64,000 nucleotides of DNA from NCBI GenBank assembly GCA_033297205.1, contig MU859238.1, forward strand, positions 1 through 64,000, given 5' to 3'. Shown piece by piece: positions 44,031-56,760 of this stretch; position 1 is the first letter of the stretch, and every line of letters starts with the position of its first letter. This DNA comes from Pseudoneurospora amorphoporcata. Taxonomy: Eukaryota; Ascomycota; Sordariomycetes; Sordariales; Sordariaceae. Below the pieces are notes generated by a model that worked only from the letters and a program-made list of their open reading frames with translations, made no database searches and was not told the origin of the DNA. A program made the translations under genes and the position numbers.

Positions 44031-44587
44031 TTGTGTCCTTATGTCGTAACCGGTGACGGTGTTAGTGACGGGAGCAAAAGATGTTGCAAGGGCCGAAACA
44101 CCAAGCCAGATCAGATGAACTCCAAGAGGCCATCGTGTCATATCGGGCCTAGGCTGTGAGGAAGTCGTGAACACGTGAATATTGGAGTGTTCGTTATGAT
44201 CCCCTGTGGTTCATCGTGATCGGACGGTTAACAAACCCCGCGATGAAACGGTAGTGGTGGTAATATTGTAGCCAAGTGTGGAGTATTATTCTGGGATGTT
44301 CAGGGGCTGGCCACTCAGCGTTCGTGTCCACCGAGACTGCGCGGGGTTTCGAATTGTCCAAGCCCTGCTGATGCACCTCCTCAGGCACATCACACTGCAA
44401 GTGGAAATCAACCGTTCGACAGCTGCTGCAAAACCGGCAGCCAACCGAGGTTACCTGGCCAACAATCATCTATGCTGGTTGTTTGACACGGGACTTGTTG
44501 TGTGTGTCTTGTTGTTGTCATGTTGTCCATTTGAAACCATCGAATTCCATCATTCAACCTGGAAACTGCAACGTCTTCTGAATCAAC
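44031..44587. other. Intergenic, promoter of the esterase gene
   Basis: About 560 bp upstream of the esterase start. No SDR N-terminus could be found here on the minus strand. No gene recognised. Confidence 0.35.
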
Positions 44588-45963
44588 ATGGTGAGTGCCT
44601 ACCTCTTGGATGGTCGTACTCATGAAGCCATCTCCAAGTGATGGTCCAAAAAGGAAAAAAAGTCAACAAACCGGATGGATCGCTAACGGACCACGGTATT
44701 GCGAAACAGGCTCGTGCACTTCGCAAAAACCCTCTGCGCTGGTGGGAAAGACTCTACCTTCTCGCTCACCTGCTCACCATTGGTTCGTTATTTCCCCAAA
44801 GGAAGAAAATGAGAAAAACTGACATATACCTCCCAGACCTCGCCCATCTGTGTCTCAATCTCGTCACCTGCGTTGGTCTCGCCGCCCTCCGCCGCATCCC
44901 CATACGCCACTACTTCAAGGTCGCCTACAACCGCTTCGCCCTCGCCCGTCTCTCTCCCCGCGAGATCCAGCACCTGAGCCCATCCACCGCCACCATCTAT
45001 CGCCAATGGATCGCCTGCACCCGCTCTGCCGCCCAGTCTCGCATCGCCTCCGGCCACGCCACCCCCGATGACCAGTACATCCTGGACCACCTGATCCCCC
45101 ACGAACACGTCCTTTCCGACGGCGAATCCTCTATCCTCTGGGTCGGCGACCGCCGCCGCGCCTCCAAGTTCGTCCTCTTCTTCCACGGCGGCGGCTACAT
45201 CGCGCCCATGCAGGACGGCCACCTGGAGTGGTGTCTGCGGTCCTACCTCCTATTCTCCCGCGCCCGCCGCCGGCAAGGCCAACACGTCGCCGTCGCCGTG
45301 CTGCAGTACACCCTCGCCCCCGAGGCCCGCTACCCCGTGCAGCTCGCGCAGGCCGCCGACGCCCTGGCGTACCTCCTCCTCGACCTCGGCGTGCGCCCCC
45401 GCGATCTGGTCATCGGCGGCGACTCGGCCGGCGGCAACCTCGCGTCGCAGATCATGAGCCATTTGCTGCATCCGCACCCGGACGCCCGCGAGATTGCCCT
45501 CCCGCACGGGGAGCGCATAGCCGGCGTGTTTGCCGTCAGCCCCTGGGTCAGCGCCAGGACGGATGATCGCAGCATGGCCGATAATGCCCTCATCGATATG
45601 CTCTCGCCGGGGATCATGGAGAAGGTGAACCGTGAGCTGCTGGGAAACCATGACCAGTATAACGCAGAGAAGAAGAGGGGCTGCGGGTGGGCGATGCCGG
45701 CGGATGTGGATACCGGCGCGTGGTATAAGGGCTTGGGCAAGTTTCTGGAGAGGCTGTATGTGACGGTGGGCACGCAGGAGGTGTTTAGGGACCAGAGCCT
45801 GGTGTTGGCCGAGGGGATCAGGAGGACGAATCCGGATATTGACGTGATGTTGGAGGAGAGGTGGGATGAGGCGCATGATTTCATCTTGTTGGAGGGCGGG
45901 AGGAAGGAGGATGGGAGTGCGACAAGACGGATGAGGAGGTGGGTTGAGGGGGTGTTTTGGTGA
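44588..45963 (+). CDS. Alpha/beta hydrolase, hormone-sensitive-lipase-type esterase
   Basis: Main exon 44837-45963 carries the HSL-family signature: oxyanion motif FFHGGGYIAP, nucleophile elbow GGDSAGGN, a probable Asp in GTQEVFRDQS and the catalytic His in WDEAHDFILL. My preferred start is the ATG at 44588, immediately followed by a GTGAGT intron, then 44710-44782 (ARALRKNPLRWWERL) and a second intron to 44837, giving about 400 residues. The region is open throughout, so a simple start at 44641 cannot be excluded. The hydrophobic N-terminus could anchor the enzyme to a membrane. Carboxylic-ester hydrolysis is expected. It lies between a flavin monooxygenase and a P450, so the ester product of a Baeyer-Villiger step is a possible substrate. 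Confidence 0.82.
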
Positions 45964-46256
45964 GTGAGGAAGGGCACTGTGCTATCGTGGGGAGAGGGCA
46001 CGGAGGCTTGATGATGGAGAGCAGGCAAGAGTGATATACAACTTGGATAATAAAGACTACCTAGCTAAGATACAAGTTCAAGTTTCTTCAGATGGCAGGC
46101 CACACCTATTGGAGTGAGTCCATGCCATCCCGACTTCGGAAGCACACGATGGAAACGCGGTACGAAGTATACATGAGGGGGAAGTTGAGTGCCAGGTTGT
46201 GGGTGGGTAGAGGACTAGAGGTACGTTCATTCGCCTTTCTGTGAGTAATCTTCACA

Positions 46257-47963
46257 TCAGAGTTTTTCCCTCTCCAACTTCGCGTCTTCCAAGACACCTT
46301 GCCTCTCCGCCTCGCTCAGAATGAGATTCTCATAGTGCTTGTTTCGGACCGTCATATCGACAGGAAAGGGTTCGGATGTGGCATGGAAATGCAGCCGTCT
46401 TGAGTTATAAGGTCCAGCCTGTTGCAAAAGGTCAGTCAGTCTTGCCATCAGAATCTAAACAAAGGGGGAAAGACAAGGAGGAGTCTGAGGGGGCCCAAAA
46501 GAAAAAAATTAACTTGCAGGTTTGAGGTCAAACGACTGAACCAATCGAGAGAGGAGCAGAAACAGGCTGTTCTGGGCAAGCCTATACCCAACACAGATTC
46601 GTCTACCACCACCAAACAACCACAAGCCATGGGCAATGTTCGTCTCGTGGCCGTCCAACCAGCGCTCAGGAACGAAGCTATCTGGATCCCGAACCTCCTC
46701 GCAAAGAGCAGGCACGTTGAGGACAAACCCAGTTCCAGCGGGAAAGTGGTACCCGTCAAAGTCAAAATCCTTGGTCGAGGTATGATCTGGTGTGTTGGGT
46801 ACGATGGGCCGCCACCGCATCACCTCCTTGGCCATGGCGCAGATGTACTTGAGGTCCTCCAGATCCGCCAGCGTCGGCAACCGCGCGTCGGCATCCTTGC
46901 CGCAAACACGATCGACCTCCTCCCGCGCCTTACGGAATGCATTTGGATGCTCCAACGCCGCCATGAAGGCCGCATTGAGCACCAGCCTGGTGGTGTCGCT
47001 CCCGGCCTCTACGAGCTGCATAGCCACGTACATGATGTCGTCGTCGTCGCCCCTGTACGGGGTGTCCGGGTTCAGCAGCACGTCGCGCGCAAAGGACGGG
47101 GGCGCCGTACCGTTCTGGATCTGCTCCTTGACGGGATCCCACCACTGCTTATAGATATCGTAGTTCCACTTGTCCAGCCAGGCCCACGACAGCCGCCACG
47201 GCTGCACGAACCACCACGGCAGCAGCCGCTCCAGACCCGGAAACCAGTCGACGGTGCTGGTCATGATGCTGCCGGTGAAGTAGGTCACGAGGTTCTGCAG
47301 GTCCTCGAGCTCCTTGCTCGACTTGACCAGCCGCTCGCCCAGAGCGATCCGGTGGACGACCGAGTTGGCGTACCGGTAGTGGTGGCGGTACCATTGCTTG
47401 GGCTTCAGCAGGTACTCGGCCAGCAGCTGCGTGCTCTCGAGCTCCTGCCACGTGCCGTACAGCTTGAGGTGGGAACCGGAGAGCAGGGAGTGCATGGCCC
47501 GGCGCGGCTCGGCCCAGGCCGCCTGGTGCATGAGGAGGGAGCGCCGGTGGCCGTGGCTGACGATGCCGCTTGAAACCGGGTAGGACGACCGCTCGTTGGT
47601 GATGCTGCCACGCTTGTTGATGATCTCGGCGGCGACACGGGAGCTGTTGAGAAAGACAAACGTCTTGGAGCCCAGGTGCAGTGTGGCCATTTCGCCGTAT
47701 TGGGAAAGCAGTTTGAGCTTGGCGTGGTCGGGGTCCTCTATGCCTTCCTTTACGTCTAGGAGGCTGCCGAGGATGGGGAGGCCTGAGGGCCCTGGAGGGA
47801 GGTTGGGGACTTTGCCATCTTTGCCTTTGCGTTTGCCAAGGGGCTTGAAGTACTCTGCGAAAGCAGTGAGGGAGAGGAGAATAACGAGGAACAATGCACT
47901 TGTGTAGAACACGAAAGGGTGCTCGCTCCGGAAGGACAACAACGGCTGGGCTTGGCTCGTCAT
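46257..47963 (-). CDS. Cytochrome P450 monooxygenase
   Basis: Two exons (47963-46518 and 46418-46257) give about 535 residues. An N-terminal membrane helix (FVFYTSALFLVILLSL) precedes LPPGPSGLPILGSLLDV. The I-helix oxygen-binding motif is EAGSDTTR, the K-helix ExxR is KEVMRWRP, and the heme loop FGGGRRICVG places the axial cysteine at about 457. Similar layout to fungal OrdA-like P450s. The single intron is of GC-AG type (donor GCAAGT at 46517); the GT-AG alternatives break the reading phase. Without the short second exon the protein would end in the middle of the C-terminal sheet. It should act in the ER with NADPH-P450 reductase; substrate unknown. Transcribed divergently from the GMC oxidase. 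Confidence 0.88.
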
Positions 47964-49251
47964 CTTGGGACTTGGATCGGCCGGTCGAAGAGCTTGTTGG
48001 GAGTCACGAACTCGGCTGGAAACAAGAGGTTTGAGGAGGCCATTCTTATAGGCAATCCGAGTGCCCGACCACGTCGCACTGCCTTTGCTTGAATTTTCAT
48101 TGCGTCATGGTGATGGATCGCGGAGTACGCTGTCTGTGGTGAATAACCATATAAAGGGGGACCGCCGCTTACCTAAGCGGCCGCCGCGATCTTCTAACAA
48201 CCCGACTGCCCGCCCGGATACCACGCCGGCAAAACGCTCAAACGACGGTGTTTAGCAGGCCTTCTTCAGCAAAACTTGCAGCTCTTGGCATCACCCAACA
48301 CCACCGACAAATCATGGTCACGGTCTCATACCACGCGGGTCACGTACATACTTGATCTTGCCGGGTGGACACACGGTATTGAGCATCGTGATGTGGACGG
48401 GAGTAAGGTATAGTACAGCTCAGTGCCCGCTGAAAAGTCGCGTTAGACTGTTAGTGCTTTTCGCGGGCGGACTCCATACCGATGCCCGCATGCACTATCA
48501 AAAACATAACGCACAGCCCCATTGTGCACTTTTCATTCGCAAATGAATTGTTAGGCCTAACAGAGATGCTGTATCTTCTGTTAGTGCTTCCATCTGCATC
48601 TCCTTTTGCACTTCCGTTTTCACTTTCATTTTCACCCTTTTCCGATATTTGCATCAGGATATCTGGACTTCATAATCCAATTTCATTCAAGATTATAGAT
48701 TTCCATGTACCTTTCCACCTGCTGTCCATCCCAATATCCGGCTCTACACGGGCCACTACCCAGGATCCCTCCTCCGGGAAGGGCCGAAGACTGACGACGA
48801 TGTAACCTCCTCCAAACGCACTTCACATGGTTGGTCGACCACCCCGACTTGTGAGTCTGGGGAAGCCTCGGTCTTTCGACTACATACCTAACAAACCGGG
48901 GTTACGCTAGTGTTGATACCTCAAGGTTGGGGATAGCTCGCCACTGCGTACCTAGCTTTCGGAATGGAGCCGACGACTGATGGTTGGACGGTTGGAGCTT
49001 GACCGTTGACTACATAATAGTACACTAGCATGAAGCGTCACACTGAATTGGTCGATCACACCGAGACCATGAGAAGGTCAACACTGTGTTAAGGCCACCT
49101 CGGCTAGGTAGTAGGTAGCCGCCAACACCCTGCTATACAGTCAATAGGTGTATACCGCAAAGAGGGGGAGTTGACATCCTTCAACCTCACCTCTACGGTA
49201 CCTTACTTGCCAGAATATCTCGTACGCCTAACGAGTAGACTAGCACTCAGA
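47964..49251. promoter_or_regulatory. Divergent promoter region, P450 and GMC oxidase
   Basis: About 1.29 kb separates the divergent starts of the P450 and the alcohol oxidase, an arrangement compatible with co-regulation. It contains CGGCTAGGTAGTAGGTAG (49101-49118). No transcription-factor site can be named with confidence, and no gene is seen. Confidence 0.4.
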
Positions 49252-51771
49252 ATGGCGTCAGATACCGCTATATCCACTCTAACCATGCCACGGCCAGTGG
49301 ACTTCCCGCCGCTTGCTGGTGATCCAGTCAGCGCGGAGAGCTGGAAGACACTGATGGCCATCATGGACGCAGTTGCCCCCTCGATTAAGCGAGCAGACTC
49401 CCTTTCCGCTGACAGCGCAGCAAAGATGTCAACTGTCAACCTGTCCAAGGAAGAATACGAAGCCTCACTGGCATCGTTGAGGCAGTATGCCGCCCCATCA
49501 GAAGACGGACTGAAGCAGCAAGACCTGTTCGAAGCCTATCTTGCAGAGAAGCCATCAGAGAATCCAGTCTTTGAGAAGCTTCTCAAGAACATTCTTTCAC
49601 ACGTCCCGCCGGCCAAGAAGCGCAAGTTGGACATGGTTTTGTCGCTTCTTGGGTAAGAGACAACCCACTTACCTACTTACTTACTTACTTACCTTGCATC
49701 AACTCGACGGTTTGCTAACAGAGAGGTCACCACAGCACCCGCGGCGGCAGTCTCCTTCTAACCGGCTACATCACCCCCCTCACCTCGCTCTCCATCCCGG
49801 ACCGCACCAAGATCCTGCACTCCTGGCGCACCAGCGCCCTCTTCGCCCTCCGCGGACTCTTCGTGACCTTCACCACGCTCGGCAAACTGGTCCACGTCCG
49901 CACGAGCGCCTACCACTCACCCTTGACCGGCTTCCCCGCCACGCCTGCCTCCTGGGTCGCCAACGCTTCCTTTCCCTACGAATTCCTCGACTTCTCCTCT
50001 CCCTCTTTCGCCCCCAGTAGCAGCCAAAACGGCACAATCGAAATCGACACCGACGTCGTCATCATCGGCTCGGGCTGCGGCGCCGGCGTCGTCACGCACC
50101 GCCTCGCCACGACCTTTGGCCGCTCCTTAAGGGTCCTCGTCCTCGAAAAAGGCCGCTACTTCGACGCCTCGCACTTCCCGCTCTCCCAAGGAGTTGGATT
50201 CTCGGCGCTGATGGAAGCCGGGGGCGTGATCGAGTCTGAAGACGGCAGCATCACGGTGACGGCTGGCTCGACTTTCGGTGGCGGCGGGACAGTCAACTGG
50301 AGCGCGTCCCTGCAGACGCAGCACTTTGTGCGGAAAGAATGGGCGCAGGAGCGCAAGCTGCCGTTCTTCGAGTCAGAGGCGTTCCAGGCTTGTCTTGATC
50401 GCGTGTGCGGGTTGATGGGGGTTTCGGACGCAAAAGTGGTGCAGAACCATGGGAATCGGGTGCTTTTGGAGGGCGCGAGGAAACTGGGGTACGCGGCGAG
50501 GACGGTGCCGCAGAACTGTAGAGGGGAGGCGCATGAGGATGGGTATTGTGGGATGGGGTGCTGGAGGGGGGAGAAGATGGGGCCGGTTAATGGGTGGTTT
50601 CCGGAGGCGGCGAAGAAGGGGGAGGTCAGGTTTGTGCAAGGGATGAAGGTTGATAGGGTGCTTTTTGGGAAGAAGGGAAAGAAGAAGGGGGACAAGAAGG
50701 TGGCGGTGGGCGTGGCGGGGACGTGGACACCGACTGGGAGAGATGGGACGAGTGTTAAGGTGATGGTTAAGGCGAAGAAGGTGGTGGTTAGTGCTGGGAC
50801 GCTTTGGAGCCCGGTGGTGTTGATGAACAGTGGGATTTCGGTAATGTGATTCGTTTCGGGAAGAGTCTGAAGGTGATACTGACTCTGGGAAACAGAACCC
50901 CCATCTCGGGAAGAACTTGAAGCTCCATCCCGCTAACTTTGTAACGGCTGTGTTTGAGCACGAGACCAAGCCCTGGGAGGGTGCCTGTCTCACCTCGGTG
51001 ATCAACAGCTTCGAGGATCTCGACGGCAAAGGCCACGGCGTCAAGATCGAAGCCCTCTGCATGCTTCCCAGCTTCGGCCTCACCCTTCTCCCCTGGGTTT
51101 CCGGACTCGACTACAAGCTCATGACAGCCAAGTACCGGCACCTCAACACCTATATCAGCCTCGCTCGCGACCGTGACAGCGGGTACATCTACCGCGATCC
51201 CGAGACCGGAACTCCCCAGGTCGTGTACACGCCCTCCGAGTATGACCGGGGCAACATCATGGTGGGCGTCGTCGCCATATGCAAGATCCTCTACGTCCAG
51301 GGCGCAAAGGAGATCCATCCTTCGCTCCCCGGCTTCCGGCCCTTCGTCAGGTCTTCCACCACTAAGTCTACATCCTCAGCAACGTCGTCTCCCGCTAGTG
51401 ATGCGCTCGCGGATATGGACGTGGACACAGACAAAGCCATTACCGACCTGGCCTTCCTCACCTGGCTTGCCGACCTCAAGGCCCACGGCAATAGGTCGCC
51501 GCAAACCACGTTCGGGTCAGCCCACCAGATGGGCACCTGCCGCATGGGCGCGACGGCGAGCGAGGGCGTGGTCGACCCGAGGGGAAGGGTGTGGGCCACC
51601 GAGGGCCTGTATGTGGCGGACGCGAGCGTGTTCCCGAGCGCGAGTGGTGTGAATCCCATGATTACGAACATGGCGATTTCGGACTGGATCGCGCAGGGCG
51701 TGTGCAAAGAGTTGGTGGAGGAGGGCGCAGCTGCCGTTCGGGCGGGACGGGATGTGATGGCGAGGTTGTGA
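49252..51771 (+). CDS. GMC oxidoreductase, long-chain fatty alcohol oxidase type
   Basis: Three exons (49252-49652, 49736-50840, 50896-51771) give about 793 residues, close to the length of FAO-type alcohol oxidases. An N-terminal region of about 235 residues typical of FAOs precedes the FAD motif VVIIGSGCGAG (245-251). GGGGTVNWSAS follows. The C-terminal GMC signature is SAHQMGTCRMG (catalytic His) and ADASVFPSASGVNPM (Asn-bearing loop). The family oxidises long-chain primary alcohols to aldehydes with O2, usually at the peroxisome or ER membrane. Intron 1 contains an ACTT microsatellite (about 49670-49692). It is the right-hand gene of the oxidative group. Confidence 0.87.
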
Positions 51772-51894
51772 AAGGCCGGAAAGTTGTGAGGATGGAGATT
51801 GGAGAATTGGGAAATGGTTGGGGTTTTGTTGGGCGTTACCAAATGTGTAGAGTACAGTCATAGGTGTGCACTTTGGCGTACTTAAACATGAAAA

Positions 51895-51965
51895 GCGCCA
51901 GTGGTTTAGTGGTAAAATCCATCGTTGCCATCGATGGGCCCCGCGTTCGATTCGCGGCTGGCGCA
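51895..51965 (+). tRNA. tRNA-Gly (GCC)
   Basis: Intronless cloverleaf of 71 nt: acceptor GCGCCAG pairs with CTGGCGC, D-arm GGTTTAGTGGTAAAATCC, anticodon GCC at 51927-51929, T-arm CCGCGTTCGATTCGCGG, discriminator A. A long T-run begins at about 51970 and would terminate Pol III. Confidence 0.96.
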
Positions 51966-52860
51966 ATCTTTTTCCTTTTTTTTTTTTTTTTTTTTTCATG
52001 TCGAGTTCCTTCCTCTACACGCCGCAAGGAAGGTGCGATGATGCTTTTGGCAGTAAATTTGATGCAGGTGCTTCCTTTCCTAGGTACCTCACAGACGGGC
52101 AGGAGCTGCCCGTTGTAATTCTTGTCTCCCTACAGCCCGCCTTGATGTTCTCGCACTGCACTCACCTTGTTTCTCCTCAACAACTCTCTTTCTTCCGCAA
52201 ACTACCTATCCCACCTCATCTTTTCTCGTTTCGACTCCATGACATTTTCTTCCGGCTTCTTCGGCCGTTTCTACCCATACTTGCGCAATATGGACTCCTC
52301 CGTCCACAGTACATATCCTCGATGTATACAGACGTCGCACTGCACCAAACTGCACAGCCAGTTATCAGGTTGGTGCGGGGTACGTGAACTCGCCGCCCTG
52401 CCCCGCGGCTACGCGCCTGTTATTTCACCCGACTGGCGAATCCCCCAAAGCCCTCACACTCGATGTTGCATTCGTAGATCTTTTTACCTACCGAAACAAC
52501 AAGGGCGGTATGTAGTCAATGTACCGCTTCCACTCACTCGATTTGCTTTTGCTCAAACAGGTGTAGCGCCGGGTATAACTGGTTTCGACCAATATGCTAG
52601 TGAGCTGATGCGGGTCGCAGGGTTTCTTGGGTTCGATCCAGTGACAGGATTGGCTTGAGTAAAAACAAATCGAGTGAGTTCAACACTGCCCCGTTTTGTC
52701 CAAGAATGATTGGGGTGTGGACGTGGGAGTACAGGGCGAAAAACATCGACTCTGCTGCCCAACATGGTCTTCATCCACCCCATCCCATCTTCAACTCCTC
52801 GTTGCCCCGAGCAACACCAGTGCATAGGCTGAAATCAAAGCCTCTTGCGCCTCTCCTACA
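51966..52860. other. Intergenic
   Basis: About 900 bp between tRNA-Gly and the NLR start. Begins with a T-run (51975-51997) and contains TAGGTACCT at 52081-52089. No gene seen. Confidence 0.4.
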
Positions 52861-55800
52861 ATGGACCCTGCCTCGGCCATCAGTGTGGCCAGCAGTGCCA
52901 TCGCCTTTCTAGAGTTCGGCGCCAAACTGATATCGGCCACCAAAGCCATATACGACTCTAAGGAGGACATTTTGCCCGAGCATGCTGCGATAGAACAGCA
53001 CTACCAAGATTTGCTTGCCTCTAGCTCCAGTCTAGACACTAAGACCAGCGACAAGGCCCTTTCACCGGAGGACATCTATTTCCAGAAACTCTCGTCAAAT
53101 TTCAGGCATGACTGCCAGGCCGTCATTGACCTTTTGAACGCCCACCGGTGCAATGAAGGCAAAAGGAGACGCCGTATGTTAGCGAGTGTCAAGGCTGCCT
53201 TTAAACTCCCAGGCGTCAAAGAACAACTGCGCGATATCGAAGAAAGGCTGGATAAAACACAAAAGGCAATGCAACTGCATGTTTTCCAACAGTTGAGGTG
53301 CGTAACAAAAACTATGGAAAATCAGGAGTCACGAAAACTAAACTGACTTTCACACCAACTAGACAAGAGATATCGGGTGTCAACGTCACTGTTGTAGCCA
53401 TTCAAGGTCATGGAAACACGTTGCAAATGAGACCCAGGGACATGACAGCAGTCGACAACGAGAAAGACCCATCGTCATTGTCGATTCAAGACCTCAAGGC
53501 GCTGATGGACCAACTCTCTGGCATAGTCGGGACCCTAGAACACCTGCGTGTCGAGTCTATTCTGGCCAGCCTGAACTACGAGACTCGTAAAGTTCGTCAT
53601 GACACCATCAAGGATGCTCATGCGAAGACCTTTGAGTGGGCATTTGACTCAAACTTCCACCTCTCAAAATGGCTTCAATCGGGAGACGGAATTTTTTGGA
53701 TTTCAGGGTGGCCCGGGTCCGGGAAGTCAACCCTCATGAAATTCCTAGCAGATCACACACAGACCAAAAGCTTCCTGAAGCAATGGGCTGGGGAGAATGA
53801 GCTGGTTGTGGCCAGTCACTACTTCTGGTGCTCAGGCCCATCAATGCAAAAATCTTGGGACGGCCTGCTCCGATCTTTGATTTTCGACATATTTCGGAGT
53901 TATCCCTTATCTATTCAACAAGCATGTCCCGGACGATAGGAAAGAGCGGGCGCCCCAGGGGCGGCTTCCACGCCTTGGACAGGAGCTGAATTGGCCACTG
54001 CTCTTCATGCTGTGGCTGACCTACAAAGCAGTTCATCCCCGAGGTTCTGCTTCTTTATTGACGGACTCGACGAGTATGATGGAGATCATCTTGAACTTTG
54101 TGACATATTCACCAATTTGGTTCGGGCTGGCACTATCAAGATGTGTCTTTCAAGTCGCCCTTGGCCTGTCTTTGAGGATGGTCTGGGTAAAGACATCTCA
54201 CGAAAGCTGTACGTCCAGAACTTGACGCATGGCGATATCAAAACATACGTTGCAGCGCAACTAGAGTGCCATCCCAAATGGAAAACGAACAACTTGACCG
54301 AGATGGAAAGAACGGACGTGGTCGAAGCGGTGACCAACAAAGCAGATGGAGTCTTTCTCTGGGCATACCTCGTTACCAAGTCCCTTCGTGAGGGTTTGTC
54401 GAATTATGACACAGGTGTTGACCTCAAAAAGCGACTAGATCAACTGCCATGCGACCTCAAGAAACTTTTCCGCCAGATTTTGGAAAGTGTCAATCCCATC
54501 TACCAGAGCAAGATGGCATGCTTCTTGCAAGCCGCCCTGACTGCTACTGGCGGAACGGGACAAGTCGACACAACAATCTGCTGCAATATGGAAAGGGAAC
54601 TTGACGAGCCAGGCTACGCATTGCAATGTTCCATTGTTCGAACCTCGACGACGTCCAAGAATCACGACACTCTTGACGAATGGCTTCACATCGAGGGTAC
54701 CTCCAAACATATATCGCCGGAACTTCGTGCACATTTTATCAATCGATATGAACAAGCGGAGCTCGTCATTAACTCACGAACAAAGGGGATTCTGGAAACA
54801 TCGTCCAATCTGAGGTTCTTGCCGTCCACTGTCCATTTTTTCCACAGAACAATGTACGATTTCCTACAAACGAAGGAGATGAAGGAGTACCTTGCTTCCA
54901 AATTAAGCAAGGATTTCAATATCCATATTTGGCTTATGAAAGCACGTCTCATTAGAAGGAAGAGATACCCGGTTGAACTCTACCCCTCCGATTCTGCATT
55001 CATTGAACTTCATTCGGAGCTGGTAGTTGAAGTAGCCCACATGCTACTGCACGCCGCGCATGCATTCACTGTTATCGAAAAGGAGGACTTCAAAATCGTA
55101 TTCACTCTACTCGATGAATATGAGAGGGCACTTCATGATCTTGGCCTCCAAGCTATAGCCTCTGCACCATCCGGCAAGCATGACATGCTACTTGTGGTAC
55201 GGGGGCTTGGCAGGGGACTCTACCTCGACCTAGCCTCCTACTTCCGCGAGATGGTTGTGTTCTTTGTTTGTCATTCTTTGCTTCGTGAATACTTTGAAGC
55301 TAAAGTACAGGAGACTCCCGGTTATCTGAATGGTCTGTCGGGTTCTTTATTCCTCCAATCTACAGCATTACCTTATCGGAGTCCCCTCCCATCGTGGCAT
55401 TTTCCGGCTTCTTTCAGGAGACCATGCCACAACATGGTCGAGCGGCTGCTTCGTACTGGAGCAAATCCAAACGAGCCGTTTATTGCGCAAACCGCCAGAT
55501 CCTATTATGCCCAGCAAAAGATGATAACGCAAGGAAAGGACTCCAAACGGGAACTAGAAGAGATACTGTCCCCGTTCATTATATCACCCTGGTTTTTTCT
55601 GATGCGAAGATGTGTTCCGCTTGATGGGGTCCCCGTCTGTGGGCGTCCTCTTGGCATTCTACCCTGGCGTGACGTTCAACAAACTCAGACTGATCTTCAG
55701 ATGGCAGTCTTTATCTGAACTACGGGGCCGATCCTGATGCCGAGTACTGGGATCGTGAACCAAAACCTTTGCTTCAATGTTCCGAAAACTGCCAAGCTAC

Positions 55801-56760
55801 CAAGAACATGGGAATATTCGGAGCTCCATCTTATCTCGTCGCTTGCTATAATGATTTCTCTGCGACTGATTCAAAACACCTCATCTTCGCCAAGCCCCCG
55901 TTATGGTCCATCTCCTACTTCTTTGCCTATATCTGGTCGGCGTTCCAGAGCTTGTTGGACGACGAACTTCACATAGACTATTTGGCGACTCTGGACACCT
56001 TCCTCAGCAAGCATCCAAGCCTGGACGCATCCAACAACATTAGCGACGACATCACAACTTTGGAACTCGACAATCTCGGCTGGATCATCCTGAACGGCCG
56101 ACTCTGAGCCAAGCAAGTCTCCCTTTGTTCAATTTTGCACACACATCTACTATAAGGACGCGTGGACAGAGGACCCAGCTTCGAACCAGTTCCGATCTGC
56201 GATCATAGAGAAGCCGATCGACTACTGTGGGACCATAAAAGCGCATGAGAAGTTCTTTACCTTGTTGGAGTTTGGGATATCAAAGGCCGAAACATGTCCC
56301 GAGGACATCAAGCGGCGGCTGCTGGGCCTTGTTGAAGAGAATCGAGACCGTAATGGCAGTGGGAGTGGGAGTCGAGACAGGAGTGCGAGTCGAGACAGGA
56401 GTGCGAGTCGAGACAGGAGTGGGAGTCAAGACAGGAGTGGGAGTCAAGACAGGAGTGGGCTGATGGAAGTGAGGAGGTCTAACGCATCTTTCTCTCTGAC
56501 AGCAGGGTTTATGACGGTTATGAAGGCCTTTGGATTCTGAAGGGGAAGCCTGCGTATACGCGTAAGGAGCTTGCAGCGGGGGGTTCATTTGTTCTGCGGA
56601 AGGTGGTGGGTAGGTACTTCACTTCACATGATACCTACTTCTCGAGGTTCTGTGGGCAACTGATAGCTAGCTATGATAGGTTTCCTGATGGCCTGTGTGG
56701 GTGGTCTCTAGGTCTACTGCTGGGTCTGGCACTTGGTTGTCGTGGGTTCGTTACACTGCT
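52861..56760 (+). pseudogene. NACHT-type NLR with Helo-like N-terminus, disrupted
   Basis: Exon 1 (52861-53297) begins MDPASAISVASSAIAFLEFG, the fungal STAND N-terminal (Helo-like) type. A 65-nt intron leads to exon 2 at 53363, which carries the NACHT P-loop GWPGSGKST (about 261-269). An in-frame TAG at 53937-53939 interrupts the gene; the same frame continues and gives Walker B FCFFIDGLDEYDG, LCLSSRPWPVFEDG-like sensor sequence, and a long helical region with ankyrin-like units (MVERLLRTGANPN, LYLNYGADPDAE). A frame change occurs near 55705 and a single-base shift near 56105. Then come an Arg/Asp/Ser repeat and a C-terminal block RVYDGYEGLWILKGKP. The domain order is that of an incompatibility-type NLR; as written it cannot be translated in full. 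The 3' boundary is approximate. Confidence 0.7.
56363..56460 (+). repeat. Tandem repeat encoding Arg-Asp-Arg-Ser units
   Basis: About five or six copies of an 18-bp unit (GAGACAGGAGTGCGAGTC and variants) inside the 3' part of the NLR pseudogene, encoding SRDRSAS/SQDRSGS units. Regular unit length suggests expansion by slippage or unequal exchange. Confidence 0.7.

Noticed and set aside
46422..47573. 383-codon plus-strand ORF
   Set aside because: It is antisense to the P450, which has all family motifs; high GC makes long shadow frames common here.
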